Position numbers and translations under genes: made by a program. Of a DNA stretch of 64,000 nucleotides, positions 56,796 through 64,000 are shown in pieces. The stretch is from positions 5,146,001 through 5,210,000 of the forward strand of contig CAXXSX010000002.1 in NCBI GenBank assembly GCA_963677165.2, read 5' to 3'. The stretch is from JAFGXT01 sp963677165 (GTDB taxonomy: Bacteria; Verrucomicrobiota; Lentisphaeria; Victivallales; SZUA-371). Below the pieces are notes generated by a model. It had not been told where the DNA came from. It searched no databases and saw only the letters and a list, made by a program, of their open reading frames with translations. Position 1 is the stretch's first letter, and the number at the start of each line of letters is the position of its first letter.

Positions 56796-57548
56796 TTAAT
56801 GCATATACATACCGCCATTAACATCAATCACGGCACCGGTAATATATCTACCGCCTTCCCCAGCCAGATATGCCGCAGCCAACCCGATATCACGCGGTTT
56901 CCCAAGTCCAAGGGGAACTCCTGCCGACAATTCCGCGATGGTATCATCCCCGTGGGTTTGAAACAGTAATTCAGTTTCGATAATTCCAGGAGCAATTGCA
57001 TTGACTGTTATTCCGTAAGGAGCAGCGGTCAACATAAGTGTCCTGGTAACGCCGAGAATTCCGCTCTTGGTCGCAGCATAGTGGACATGTCCGTATAACG
57101 CGCCTCGATGAGCAACGATTGAACTCATTGAAATGATTCGTCCGGAATGTTGTTCCCGCATGATTTTCATTGCTTCTTTACTGCATAGGAAAACACTTTT
57201 CAGATTTGTGTCGATAATATGATCCCAGTCCTCTTCTGTAATTTCAAAAATATTCTGCGCTTTGGTAGTTCCGGCATTATTGATCAGAATGTCCAGCTTG
57301 CCGAATTCCGAAACCACTGTGGCAAACATGCCTACTACTTCTTTCGAATCACTTACATCGGCTTTTACTGCGAGAGCCCTGCGACCCATTTTTTCAATTT
57401 CACGACACGCCGAAAGAGCTTCCTCCTTACTTCCCCGATAGTTCACCACGACATCCGCTCCCTGCTCTGCCAGCACCAGTGCCACACCACGCCCAAGCCC
57501 TCTGGAGGCACCAGTAACAAGTGCAACTTTCCCATCTAAATCATTCAT
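56796..57548 (-). CDS. Short-chain dehydrogenase/reductase (FabG-like)
   Basis: 250 residues. NAD(P)-binding TGASRGLGRG, NNAG, catalytic SMSSIVAHRGALYGHVHYAATKSG (Ser, Tyr, Lys), GVTRTLMLTAAPYGITVNAIAPG. In this cluster it probably oxidises a sugar or a 2-keto-3-deoxy-sugar acid; the sequence does not give the substrate. 25 bases from the glycosidase gene on the same strand. Confidence 0.85.
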   Translation of the reverse strand: MNDLDGKVALVTGASRGLGRGVALVLAEQGADVVVNYRGSKEEALSACREIEKMGRRALAVKADVSDSKEVVGMFATVVSEFGKLDILINNAGTTKAQNIFEITEEDWDHIIDTNLKSVFLCSKEAMKIMREQHSGRIISMSSIVAHRGALYGHVHYAATKSGILGVTRTLMLTAAPYGITVNAIAPGIIETELLFQTHGDDTIAELSAGVPLGLGKPRDIGLAAAYLAGEGGRYITGAVIDVNGGMYMH

Positions 57549-57654
57549 TTTACCGAATCCTTGAATTTATTATTTTACAGAGCAATAACGCTCAATAATT
57601 TTATTATTGCAAATAAATTTTTTCCTATCAATCTTCAAAAATTATCATGATTCA

Positions 57655-58419
57655 TTATCCGCCGGCAATATTAAAATTTAATTTTGAAGAGATCTGTTCT
57701 GTACAAAGTTTAACGGCCTCAATGCATTGACTTCTGAGCCTTTCACTTTCTGCAGCGGGCCATGAAGCCCCGACAGCCGCAACAATATTTCCTCTATCCA
57801 ATAAAGGAAACGCGATAAGATCAATCAATCGACTCATCCCCGGCTCCCAGCCAATCTGCCCGGCTTCTCGTATACGGCACAATTCATCTGTGAGAGCATC
57901 ACGGCTCATCGCTGCTGCGGGCCACTCTTCTTCCGATGGCATACCGCGTCTTTCCAGAAAAGTGGTTAATTCTCTTTCAGACATACCAGCCATTAGAATT
58001 CTTCCGGATGCCGTTACATAGAGATCATCATGCCGCGGAGGAGCACAATTAATCTGCATCTGCATATTATAGTTATAATGACATGGAATATGCCGAACGG
58101 TATTATATCGTACTGCCAGCATTACCGACTGTCCGATTTTTCTTGCACAAGCATCAATTTCAGGAGCCGCCGCTTGAAATAGTACCTGCCGAGGATGAAT
58201 TCCTTCTGAAGAATAAAATGCGATGGGACCAGGTACATATCCTTTTCTAGGGCCAGTCTGCTCCAGATATCCCATTTCAGCCAAATCTTTCATGATCCTC
58301 ATACAGGTAGGCTGATTAAGATCAAGAGCTTTCACGATATCCTGCGGTAAAACCGGTCTACCGCCGCAACCGATAACATACTCCAATATATCAAATGCTT
58401 TAAATAGTACTTTTATCAT
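57655..58419 (-). CDS. IclR family transcriptional regulator
   Basis: 254 residues. N-terminal winged HTH (VLFKAFDILEYVIGCGGRPVLPQDIVKALDLNQPTCMRIMKDLAEMGYLEQTG), C-terminal effector domain with GRILMAGMSERELTTFLE and LIDLIAFPLLDRGNIVAAVGAS. It probably binds the sugar-acid intermediate and controls the downstream cluster. Upstream inverted repeat at 58421 suggests autoregulation. The 107-base gap to the SDR gene (57549-57654) is AT-rich and may contain the cluster promoter. Confidence 0.8.
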   Translation of the reverse strand: MIKVLFKAFDILEYVIGCGGRPVLPQDIVKALDLNQPTCMRIMKDLAEMGYLEQTGPRKGYVPGPIAFYSSEGIHPRQVLFQAAAPEIDACARKIGQSVMLAVRYNTVRHIPCHYNYNMQMQINCAPPRHDDLYVTASGRILMAGMSERELTTFLERRGMPSEEEWPAAAMSRDALTDELCRIREAGQIGWEPGMSRLIDLIAFPLLDRGNIVAAVGASWPAAESERLRSQCIEAVKLCTEQISSKLNFNIAGG

Positions 58420-58420
58420 A

Positions 58421-58456
58421 ATTCATAATGTGATTTAAATAATTCTTATTATGAAT
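58421..58456. promoter_or_regulatory. IclR operator candidate
   Basis: ATTCATAAT (58421-58429) and ATTATGAAT (58448-58456), a perfect 9-bp inverted repeat with an 18-bp spacer, beginning one base beyond the IclR start codon. The two half-sites are separated by about three helical turns, as expected for a dimer of dimers. Confidence 0.55.
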
Positions 58457-58525
58457 TAATATAACAAAAAGGAATATATATGTCAATAGAATAAAACTAT
58501 TTTTCTGAAAAAATAAGTTACTTTC

Positions 58526-59035
58526 TTATTTACAGTCATTCAGAAAACGTTGGACTGCATAGGAAGAATTTAGCTCGATAAGTTTTACGCTATCAAAAGC
58601 AGGATCATTTAAAATATTTACCATAAGAGGATCGGTAACGGTATTGTAGTTCCAGACATACTTTAGAAAGTCCCAGTCAAGACGTTCCGGACAGCCGGGT
58701 CCAATATCATTGCGCGACTTTTTATGATATTGCAGTCGACGCTTTAATATCCGCCACAGGCAACGCCAGCGGCTGCCGCGCATCCATATTACAGTATCGG
58801 CATACTCAAGGCGTTTGGACAAAGTCCTCTTGTAATTACCGTCGATGATCCACTGCGGTTCGTTAAGTATTTCGGAAAGTTTGCGGTCAAAATTAGCGGG
58901 AGAGTCTTCCTGCCAGCCAGGAAGCCACCATAAACGGTCAAGGTGATGAACCGGTATTCCAAGTATATCGCCCAGCTGCAGAGCAATTGTAGTTTTCCCT
59001 GCCCCGCAGCAACCGACAATTAAAATTCTTTTCAT
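58526..59035 (-). CDS. P-loop kinase-like protein (topology modulation/adenylate kinase-like family)
   Basis: 169 residues from Met at 59035 (MKRILIVGCCGAGKTTIALQLG); upstream ATGs give a longer product with no better RBS. Walker A GCCGAGKT; VHHLDRLWWLPGWQEDSPANF and DTVIWMRGSRWRCLWRILKRRL are hallmarks of this NMP-kinase-like family, often called topology modulation proteins. Typical length. Biochemical role unproved. Not clearly part of a neighbour operon. Confidence 0.75.
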   Translation of the reverse strand: MKRILIVGCCGAGKTTIALQLGDILGIPVHHLDRLWWLPGWQEDSPANFDRKLSEILNEPQWIIDGNYKRTLSKRLEYADTVIWMRGSRWRCLWRILKRRLQYHKKSRNDIGPGCPERLDWDFLKYVWNYNTVTDPLMVNILNDPAFDSVKLIELNSSYAVQRFLNDCK

Positions 59036-59182
59036 AAAAAAACCATCAATACTCAGCATTAAATCGATTTTTGTTCCCTCTATCTTGGGCCTAACATAGC
59101 ATTCGAGGAGAAAAATGCTATCTCCTCCTAGACAGCAAAAAACAATTCAATGGAAAAAATATTGATGGACTAAAAATACATT

Positions 59183-59884
59183 TTAATATGCAGCAAGGTA
59201 TCCTACTCCTGGAACAACGTAATATCTATCTTGCAACACGTTTCCAGACACCGCACTCACATAAAGGAGATCATCTTTCATATCTTTTGGTCCAACAGGA
59301 GCAATATGTCCGTCAACAAAAGAAACATTTGCCTTTTTACTGTGGACCATATTTAACCTGCTATAGGTTTCTGCCGTATCTGTCGGCCTTAAACAAAAGT
59401 ATGATCGGTACTGAATGCTCATTGATGCACTGCAACCCATAATGTAAGCAACTGTTGTCCGCCGGAAAGCTTTATCTTTAAAACTCAGGCAATAGCCTCG
59501 ACTATAACGATTCTCCGTGCGTGCGCCATATGTATAGTACTGCCAATATGGTTGGTTTGGTCCCCTGAGATTGCCGTTGATGGAGAACGGATACTGAAAA
59601 CCGGGACAATACATTACCAACTTGTTTTTTAAGTAACCGTTATTATATAAGACAGTTCCCCAATACCTGCTGCTTTCAGAAGAGTCTGACTTAAAATATG
59701 AATCGAAATCTCCAGCATACATCTGAACGGCAAGGTTACATTGTTTTAAATTATTCACACAACTAATGCCCTTGGCTCTGTCCCTGGCTTTATTCAATGC
59801 CGGCAAAAGCATTGACGCTAAAACGGCTATAACAGCAATCACAACCAGGAGCTCAATGAGTGTGAAACTTTGTTTCTTCTTCAT
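59183..59884 (-). CDS. Type II-like pseudopilin (second copy)
   Basis: 233 residues. KKKQSFTLIELLVVIAVIAVLA with the prepilin cleavage site; then CVNNLKQCNLAVQMYAGDFDSYF and the C-terminal NMVHSKKANVSFVDGHIAPVGP, same family as the gene at 50261-50968. Lies 86 bases after the glycosidase gene. Secreted or surface-assembled pseudopilin; the family is expanded in Lentisphaerota. Confidence 0.8.
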   Translation of the reverse strand: MKKKQSFTLIELLVVIAVIAVLASMLLPALNKARDRAKGISCVNNLKQCNLAVQMYAGDFDSYFKSDSSESSRYWGTVLYNNGYLKNKLVMYCPGFQYPFSINGNLRGPNQPYWQYYTYGARTENRYSRGYCLSFKDKAFRRTTVAYIMGCSASMSIQYRSYFCLRPTDTAETYSRLNMVHSKKANVSFVDGHIAPVGPKDMKDDLLYVSAVSGNVLQDRYYVVPGVGYLAAY

Positions 59885-59970
59885 GACCTTTCTCCTACTT
59901 TTTTGATTTCCGCCTTAGGTACAATGTTATAATATACATTATCTAAAGGCAGAAATCTGATTAATTTATA

Positions 59971-62709
59971 TTATTTTTCCAACAGGAAAAATAGTGAATC
60001 GTTATTTTTGTCGGTTTTCCAACTGATACTGTTACCGCGACTTGAAGCGATCTGATCTTGTTTTACCCCCACATTACTAACCTTGTAACATTTCCAGCCA
60101 CTTCCGGCAAAACTAATTTCAGAATTTACAACCTTAAACATCGGTTCCGTTCTTCCAAGTTTATATACGAACCGTCTGACGGTTTTATTCGTTTTCGGAT
60201 CTTTTTTCTCAAGAAATACTGTTTTCTTCGCACAACTTGAAGTTCCGATGGTGATCAGAACGCGCCAGGATTTTGCCAATGGTTTATGATCAAGCGCGGT
60301 TGCGGTAACGGCAAAGTCCTGCTTGCTATCTGTTGCCACTCTTAGAGGGCCGGCTGTATTGTGCCCGTCAATAACGCCCCATATTGATACCATTTGAGGC
60401 GTAGAGACGGTGAACTTATTATTCGCATGAACCGCGGGACAAGCTTTCCTGGCCTGTTTTTTCAACTTCAGATATTTTGCACCACTATATTCCGTATAAT
60501 GAAGGGTCTTAACATCTTTCGGCAGTCTTTTCATGCCTTTCACTAACGGGATGCTAAATACTTTGAATAAAAATTCATTTTCAGCAAAAGCATTATAGTT
60601 ATACGGCTCATGAGTTGCCACGACTTTACCTGAAGCGTCAACCGCTTCGCCAAACTTCTTACTTTTACTATCTTTGCCTCTACTGGCTGTCTCTCCACCA
60701 AAGATTTCAGAATCACTGACGGTGATGCCAAGAGAATCTTTAGCTGCCGGGATCATATCACGATGCCAGGCCAACGCCGCCGGAACCATATTGATCATGA
60801 TTCCAGGCTTACCGAATGAAGTAAACATTCCGGTATTTCTTGTATCGATCTTAGACCATGACATCTGTGTCAGGTTAAACAGGAATGCCCCGTTTATTCC
60901 CTGAATATCACCAATCGTTGCCATCATCAGCGGAGCACTGAAGTTTTTCGTCATACAGTTATTCCATTCACCGACGACAAACGGCTGATATCCAATACGC
61001 TGCTGGAGCAGGAACGGATACATGACATCATAATTCTTGCCTATATAGGACGGTTCAAGTTTCAAATAAGAAAGTCTTTTGATTTTACCATTATAAGAAA
61101 TCGTTTGGCCACGAGGATGACTATAGTACGAATGTCCTTCTGAATAGTCCCCGTCTGCCGCCGACGGCAAAGTTATCGTACCGACATAGCAACTGGTCGC
61201 AGCAATCGGACATTTCACCCGTAGATCATCACGAAGCATCTTATACAATCTTTGGAAATTGCTGCGCTCCAGCCAGGAAATAAAACGTTTCCTGATGACC
61301 GAATCATTATTTTTATCGTAACTTCCACTCAAATTATGCTCGGAACTCCATTCCATCCACTTAGCCTCAAAATCTTTGCGGCATAATTCAGGAATATCTT
61401 TCGTCGTTTTAACTTTACTCGGGTAACGATTCAAAAAGGATTCGTTGATCATCTGAACCCCTGCCAGACCGGGATCATCCGCCAGCGCAAGACCGGTATA
61501 AGGGTTTTCTCTCAAAAAGAGTTCGTTCAGATACCGATTAAAGTGATCATTATAATCCTGTGAAAAAGTCAACAGGAATGAACTGCCGCCACGCTTCCAG
61601 AAGTAATCCTTAATACTGGCAAAATGCGCGGTCTTGAACACCATGTCATGCTTACAGTCAACAACATAATAAATACCATTCTTTTTCAGCTCGCCGATCA
61701 AATAAAAGAAAAGGTCAAACTTCTTATCATTAAAGGTTAATTCTTTCTTGGTATAATCAATAAGACCTCGGGCCCATTCCGAATCAATGTGTGAGAATCG
61801 AACGGCATTCACACCCCAGCGACGCAGAAATCTCGCGATATTTTCAGAAGTCTCATGAGACGGAAAACAAGATCCGGCTGAGATATTTACGCCCCAGAAA
61901 CGAATTTTCTTATTATTATCACTGGTAATGAACTCCGGTCCTTTGACTTTAACAAAACCGAACTTTCCTGCGGGAATCGGCATTGAATCGCTAAAGTCCC
62001 AAACAGGGGCTTCCTGGCTTTTCCAGTCAAACGCAAAATCTTTCCAGCTACCGTCAGTAACATTAGCAGGAGACACCTCTTTGTATGCTTTTGACTTTCC
62101 AGGCAGAATTTCCATAAAAAACTTCAGCTCGCTTTTTCCCCTTCCGAGCCGCACACGCAGCTCAACCTTTGGGTCATTCCAACGACGCAGGTCCGAAACG
62201 GTAAAATCCAAACCGTTACCTGCATAAATACTGATAATCTTTTTCTGTGTCCGGTCAATCAGGGCAATATTACGAGCATACCCATAAGCTTCCTTGAATT
62301 GTTTTTCCTCAATTGGAATCACTTTTTTATCGAGTTCAAGTTTTGATCCCATCCACTTTTTTACAGGAAAACGCAGACGGACATAACGAGCCCTGGTATT
62401 CTTGCGGTTCGTAAAATCAAATGTATATGTAACCAGCATCATATTACTTTCTTTCTTATCAAAAGAAACTTTAACAGTAGCTTCATCCTTGCCGGAACGG
62501 TCCACATATACCGCTCCACTTTCCGGAGAACCAGACTTAAATCGGTATGCTTTATAAGACTTATCAAGAACCGTCGGTTGCAAAACCAGCTTACCAATCT
62601 CGGATTCGATATGCAGACTACTTTTATCATCTTTTGAGACATTCATCTCAACAGCGCTCAGGTTTGTGACAGCAACAGCCAGCGCAGCAAGTGTTCCTAA
62701 GAACTTCAT
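59971..62709 (-). CDS. Large secreted GH5-like glycoside hydrolase
   Basis: 912 residues from ATG 62709 (GGAGTTTGCTT). Signal peptide ending NLSA. A beta-type N-domain (residues about 20-210, KMGSKLELDKKVIPIEEKQ) is also present as a separate gene upstream. Catalytic barrel: IRFWGVNISAGSCFPSHETSENIARFLRRWGVNAVRFSH, GLAGVQMINESFL (acid/base Glu), QPFVVGEWNN (nucleophile Glu), then a C-terminal beta domain. Arrangement resembles GH5-type endoglycosidases of this clan; substrate not determined. Confidence 0.8.
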   Translation of the reverse strand: MKFLGTLAALAVAVTNLSAVEMNVSKDDKSSLHIESEIGKLVLQPTVLDKSYKAYRFKSGSPESGAVYVDRSGKDEATVKVSFDKKESNMMLVTYTFDFTNRKNTRARYVRLRFPVKKWMGSKLELDKKVIPIEEKQFKEAYGYARNIALIDRTQKKIISIYAGNGLDFTVSDLRRWNDPKVELRVRLGRGKSELKFFMEILPGKSKAYKEVSPANVTDGSWKDFAFDWKSQEAPVWDFSDSMPIPAGKFGFVKVKGPEFITSDNNKKIRFWGVNISAGSCFPSHETSENIARFLRRWGVNAVRFSHIDSEWARGLIDYTKKELTFNDKKFDLFFYLIGELKKNGIYYVVDCKHDMVFKTAHFASIKDYFWKRGGSSFLLTFSQDYNDHFNRYLNELFLRENPYTGLALADDPGLAGVQMINESFLNRYPSKVKTTKDIPELCRKDFEAKWMEWSSEHNLSGSYDKNNDSVIRKRFISWLERSNFQRLYKMLRDDLRVKCPIAATSCYVGTITLPSAADGDYSEGHSYYSHPRGQTISYNGKIKRLSYLKLEPSYIGKNYDVMYPFLLQQRIGYQPFVVGEWNNCMTKNFSAPLMMATIGDIQGINGAFLFNLTQMSWSKIDTRNTGMFTSFGKPGIMINMVPAALAWHRDMIPAAKDSLGITVSDSEIFGGETASRGKDSKSKKFGEAVDASGKVVATHEPYNYNAFAENEFLFKVFSIPLVKGMKRLPKDVKTLHYTEYSGAKYLKLKKQARKACPAVHANNKFTVSTPQMVSIWGVIDGHNTAGPLRVATDSKQDFAVTATALDHKPLAKSWRVLITIGTSSCAKKTVFLEKKDPKTNKTVRRFVYKLGRTEPMFKVVNSEISFAGSGWKCYKVSNVGVKQDQIASSRGNSISWKTDKNNDSLFFLLEK

Positions 62710-62767
62710 AAGCAAACTCCTAATCTATTAAATTTTTTAAATTATTCCTCAAGCTGCAATAATTATC

Positions 62768-62802
62768 GAAACCTGATTATTTTACAGCAATAATCAGGTT
62801 TC
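62768..62802 (-). terminator. Strong hairpin terminator
   Basis: GAAACCTGATTATT (62768-62781) and AATAATCAGGTTTC (62789-62802) form a perfect 14-bp stem with a 7-base loop, between the stand-alone domain gene and the GH5-like gene. On the - strand it follows the domain gene and precedes the glycosidase. Confidence 0.75.
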
Positions 62803-62820
62803 TTAGCGTTGAAGGAATTA

Positions 62821-63450
62821 TTATTCTTTCGCTGCAGGTTCTTCCGACGGAATATTAACAGAAAATTTCAGTACGTTCTGACCTTTGCGTAAGCGAATAC
62901 GCACTTCTATTTTTGGATCCTTCCAGCGACGCAAATCGGAAACAGTATAATTTATACCGTTTACTGAAGTGATGTTGAGAATTTTTTTCTTTGCACTGTT
63001 ATACAATGTAATATTTCTGGCATATCCATACTTTTCTTTAAGAGTTTCTTCACCAAAAGGAATTACCGTTCGATCCAGCTTCAGTTCAGACCCCATCCAT
63101 TTATTAACAGGAAAACGCAAACCGACATAACGGGCTCGAGTATTCTTGCGATTTGTAAAATTGAAGGTATATGTAACTTGCAATGTGTTGTTTTCTTTTT
63201 TAGCAAAAGAAACTTTAACAGTAGCTTGATCTTTGCCGGAACGGTCAGCATATACAGCTCCGCCTTCTCCATCTGATTTGAACCGGTATGAACGATAAGA
63301 CTTGTCTAAAATCCTTGGCGCAAAAACAAGAGAACCGATCTCAGACTGAACATGTAACTTGGCTTTATTATCCTTTGATACATTCATTTCCGCGGCATTC
63401 AAACTTGTAACGACAACAGCCAACGCTGCGATTGCTCCAAACAATTTCAT
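62821..63450 (-). CDS. Stand-alone N-terminal domain paralogue of the downstream glycosidase
   Basis: 209 residues with a signal peptide (FGAIAALAVVVTSLNA). Residues 20-205 align with the N-domain of the GH5-like protein: EMNVSKDNKAKLHVQSEIG, LDKSYRSYRFKSDGEGGAVYADRSGKDQATVKVSFAKKE, FTNRKNTRARYVGLRFPVNKWMGSEL, YTVSDLRRWKDPK. It ends cleanly at EEPAAKE, without a catalytic domain. Likely an extracellular carbohydrate-binding module acting with the neighbour, or a remnant of tandem duplication. Confidence 0.7.
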   Translation of the reverse strand: MKLFGAIAALAVVVTSLNAAEMNVSKDNKAKLHVQSEIGSLVFAPRILDKSYRSYRFKSDGEGGAVYADRSGKDQATVKVSFAKKENNTLQVTYTFNFTNRKNTRARYVGLRFPVNKWMGSELKLDRTVIPFGEETLKEKYGYARNITLYNSAKKKILNITSVNGINYTVSDLRRWKDPKIEVRIRLRKGQNVLKFSVNIPSEEPAAKE

Positions 63451-63547
63451 AATTTTTCTCCTTTATATTTGGTATAAGTCCTTTTATACAACAATCACTT
63501 ATAATTCAATCAATACAAATAAACATTTTACATTGAAGAACAAGCTT

Positions 63548-64000
63548 CTATATTTTTCCGGTCGACTGTCTTGGAATTACTTTTGTTTTCAAGTAGATTA
63601 CGTTATTCACATTTTTACCGGAAATTATTTTTTCCAATGCCTTGATCGCTTTCCCGGCAGCTTCTTTACGCGATATATCTAAAGATGAAACATTAGGACT
63701 CATCAGAGTGGATATCGGAAGGTTATCCGTTCCAAGCACACTGAAATCGAGCCCGGGTTCCATATGATTTTTCGCAAGATAATGGTAAATCGCCGGAATC
63801 TGATGGTCATAGGCAATAACCGCCGTCGGTTTGTCATCCGATGACATAATATTTGTCATTGCCTCAAAGCATGTCTCTGAATCATACCCCCCGAACTGAA
63901 TCCAATTCGATTTTATCTCCAGTCCTCGTTCCACCACTTGACGGAAAAACGCCTCCCTTCTAAGCAGAAGATCGCGTATTGTCTCATTATCACGTAAACA
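63548..64000 (-). CDS. LacI/GntR-type regulator, C-terminal part (5' end outside window)
   Basis: The frame is open to the right edge. REAFFRQVVERGLEIKSNW, KPTAVIAYDHQIPAIYHYL, DFSVLGTDNLPISTLMSPNVSSLDI and EKIISGKNVNNVIYLKTKVIPRQSTG are the C-terminal blocks of the sugar-binding domain (PTAV---D-----, D---S--G-DN-P, PR-ST). Probably regulates the glycosidase/domain pair. An N-terminal HTH is expected beyond base 64000. Confidence 0.75.
   Translation of the reverse strand, partial: CLRDNETIRDLLLRREAFFRQVVERGLEIKSNWIQFGGYDSETCFEAMTNIMSSDDKPTAVIAYDHQIPAIYHYLAKNHMEPGLDFSVLGTDNLPISTLMSPNVSSLDISRKEAAGKAIKALEKIISGKNVNNVIYLKTKVIPRQSTGKI

Overview
The window looks like part of a chromosome from a Lentisphaerota-type bacterium (Victivallis-like), carrying a resident siphophage-like prophage on the left and ordinary host DNA on the right. 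The taxonomic guess rests on the two secreted-type pseudopilins with N-terminal motif FTLIELLVVIA and a C-terminal H-DG-G-N-FVDGH-like motif (50.3-51.0 kb, 59.2-59.9 kb), the abundance of secreted glycosidases and beta-helix proteins, GntR-headed sugar regulators, and dispersed CACGAAGGACACGAAGG-type and GTCCGTCGTACGGAC palindromic repeats. It is an inference, not a database result.

PROPHAGE, about 1-35,847 (the left end lies outside the window). Late genes run on the + strand: capsid (5' truncated), head-tail connector, tail completion and terminator proteins, tail tube, a tail chaperone pair joined by a -1 frameshift signal, tape measure, distal tail/baseplate proteins, a lectin-domain tail fibre, then a set of exported proteins (propeller-like protein, small membrane protein, Ser/Thr-rich lipoprotein, secreted staphylococcal-type nuclease). 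Transcription meets a convergent 16-kb early operon on the - strand (32.3 to 16.4 kb): Cro-like and Xis-like regulators, a tRNA, a protein with 22 perfect 27-bp repeats, recombination functions (ssDNA-annealing-like protein, RecB/Cas4-like nuclease), a C5-cytosine methyltransferase overprinted by a second 373-codon frame, replication initiator, DnaB-type helicase, RusA-like resolvase, Lar-like and many other small Cys-rich proteins, and a 50-residue free-standing glycyl-radical domain of the class III ribonucleotide reductase type. The lysogeny switch is at 32.1-32.4 kb, with shared TTACTTTAA boxes. The integrase (34.4-35.6 kb) sits next to a 3' tRNA-Arg(TCT) remnant at 35,801-35,847, which I take as the right attachment site; the intact tRNA should lie left of the window.

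HOST, 35.85-64 kb. A tRNA-Ser(CGA) and a decayed tRNA fragment are followed by a GT41 (O-GlcNAc-transferase-like) TPR protein, a DUF2851 protein and an HtrA-like protease. Carbohydrate modules follow: (i) GntR/LacI-type regulator + GH36-type alpha-galactosidase (43.8-46.7 kb); (ii) DUF1961 + secreted beta-helix protein + pseudopilin + GntR/LacI-type regulator with a palindromic operator (46.8-52.1 kb); (iii) enolase-superfamily sugar-acid dehydratase + FAH-family hydrolase + glycoside hydrolase + SDR dehydrogenase under an IclR regulator (52.7-58.4 kb), a set that fits a non-phosphorylated diketo-hydrolase route for a deoxy-sugar or galactose-type acid; (iv) a large secreted GH5-like glycosidase, a stand-alone copy of its N-terminal domain, and the end of another LacI-type regulator at the right edge.

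The most interesting items are the free-standing glycyl-radical peptide, the overprinted methyltransferase gene with a structured leader, the 27-bp cassette array, the atypical class II tRNA, and the in-frame invasion of phage genes by short palindromic repeats. All family assignments are by eye; no searches were run.
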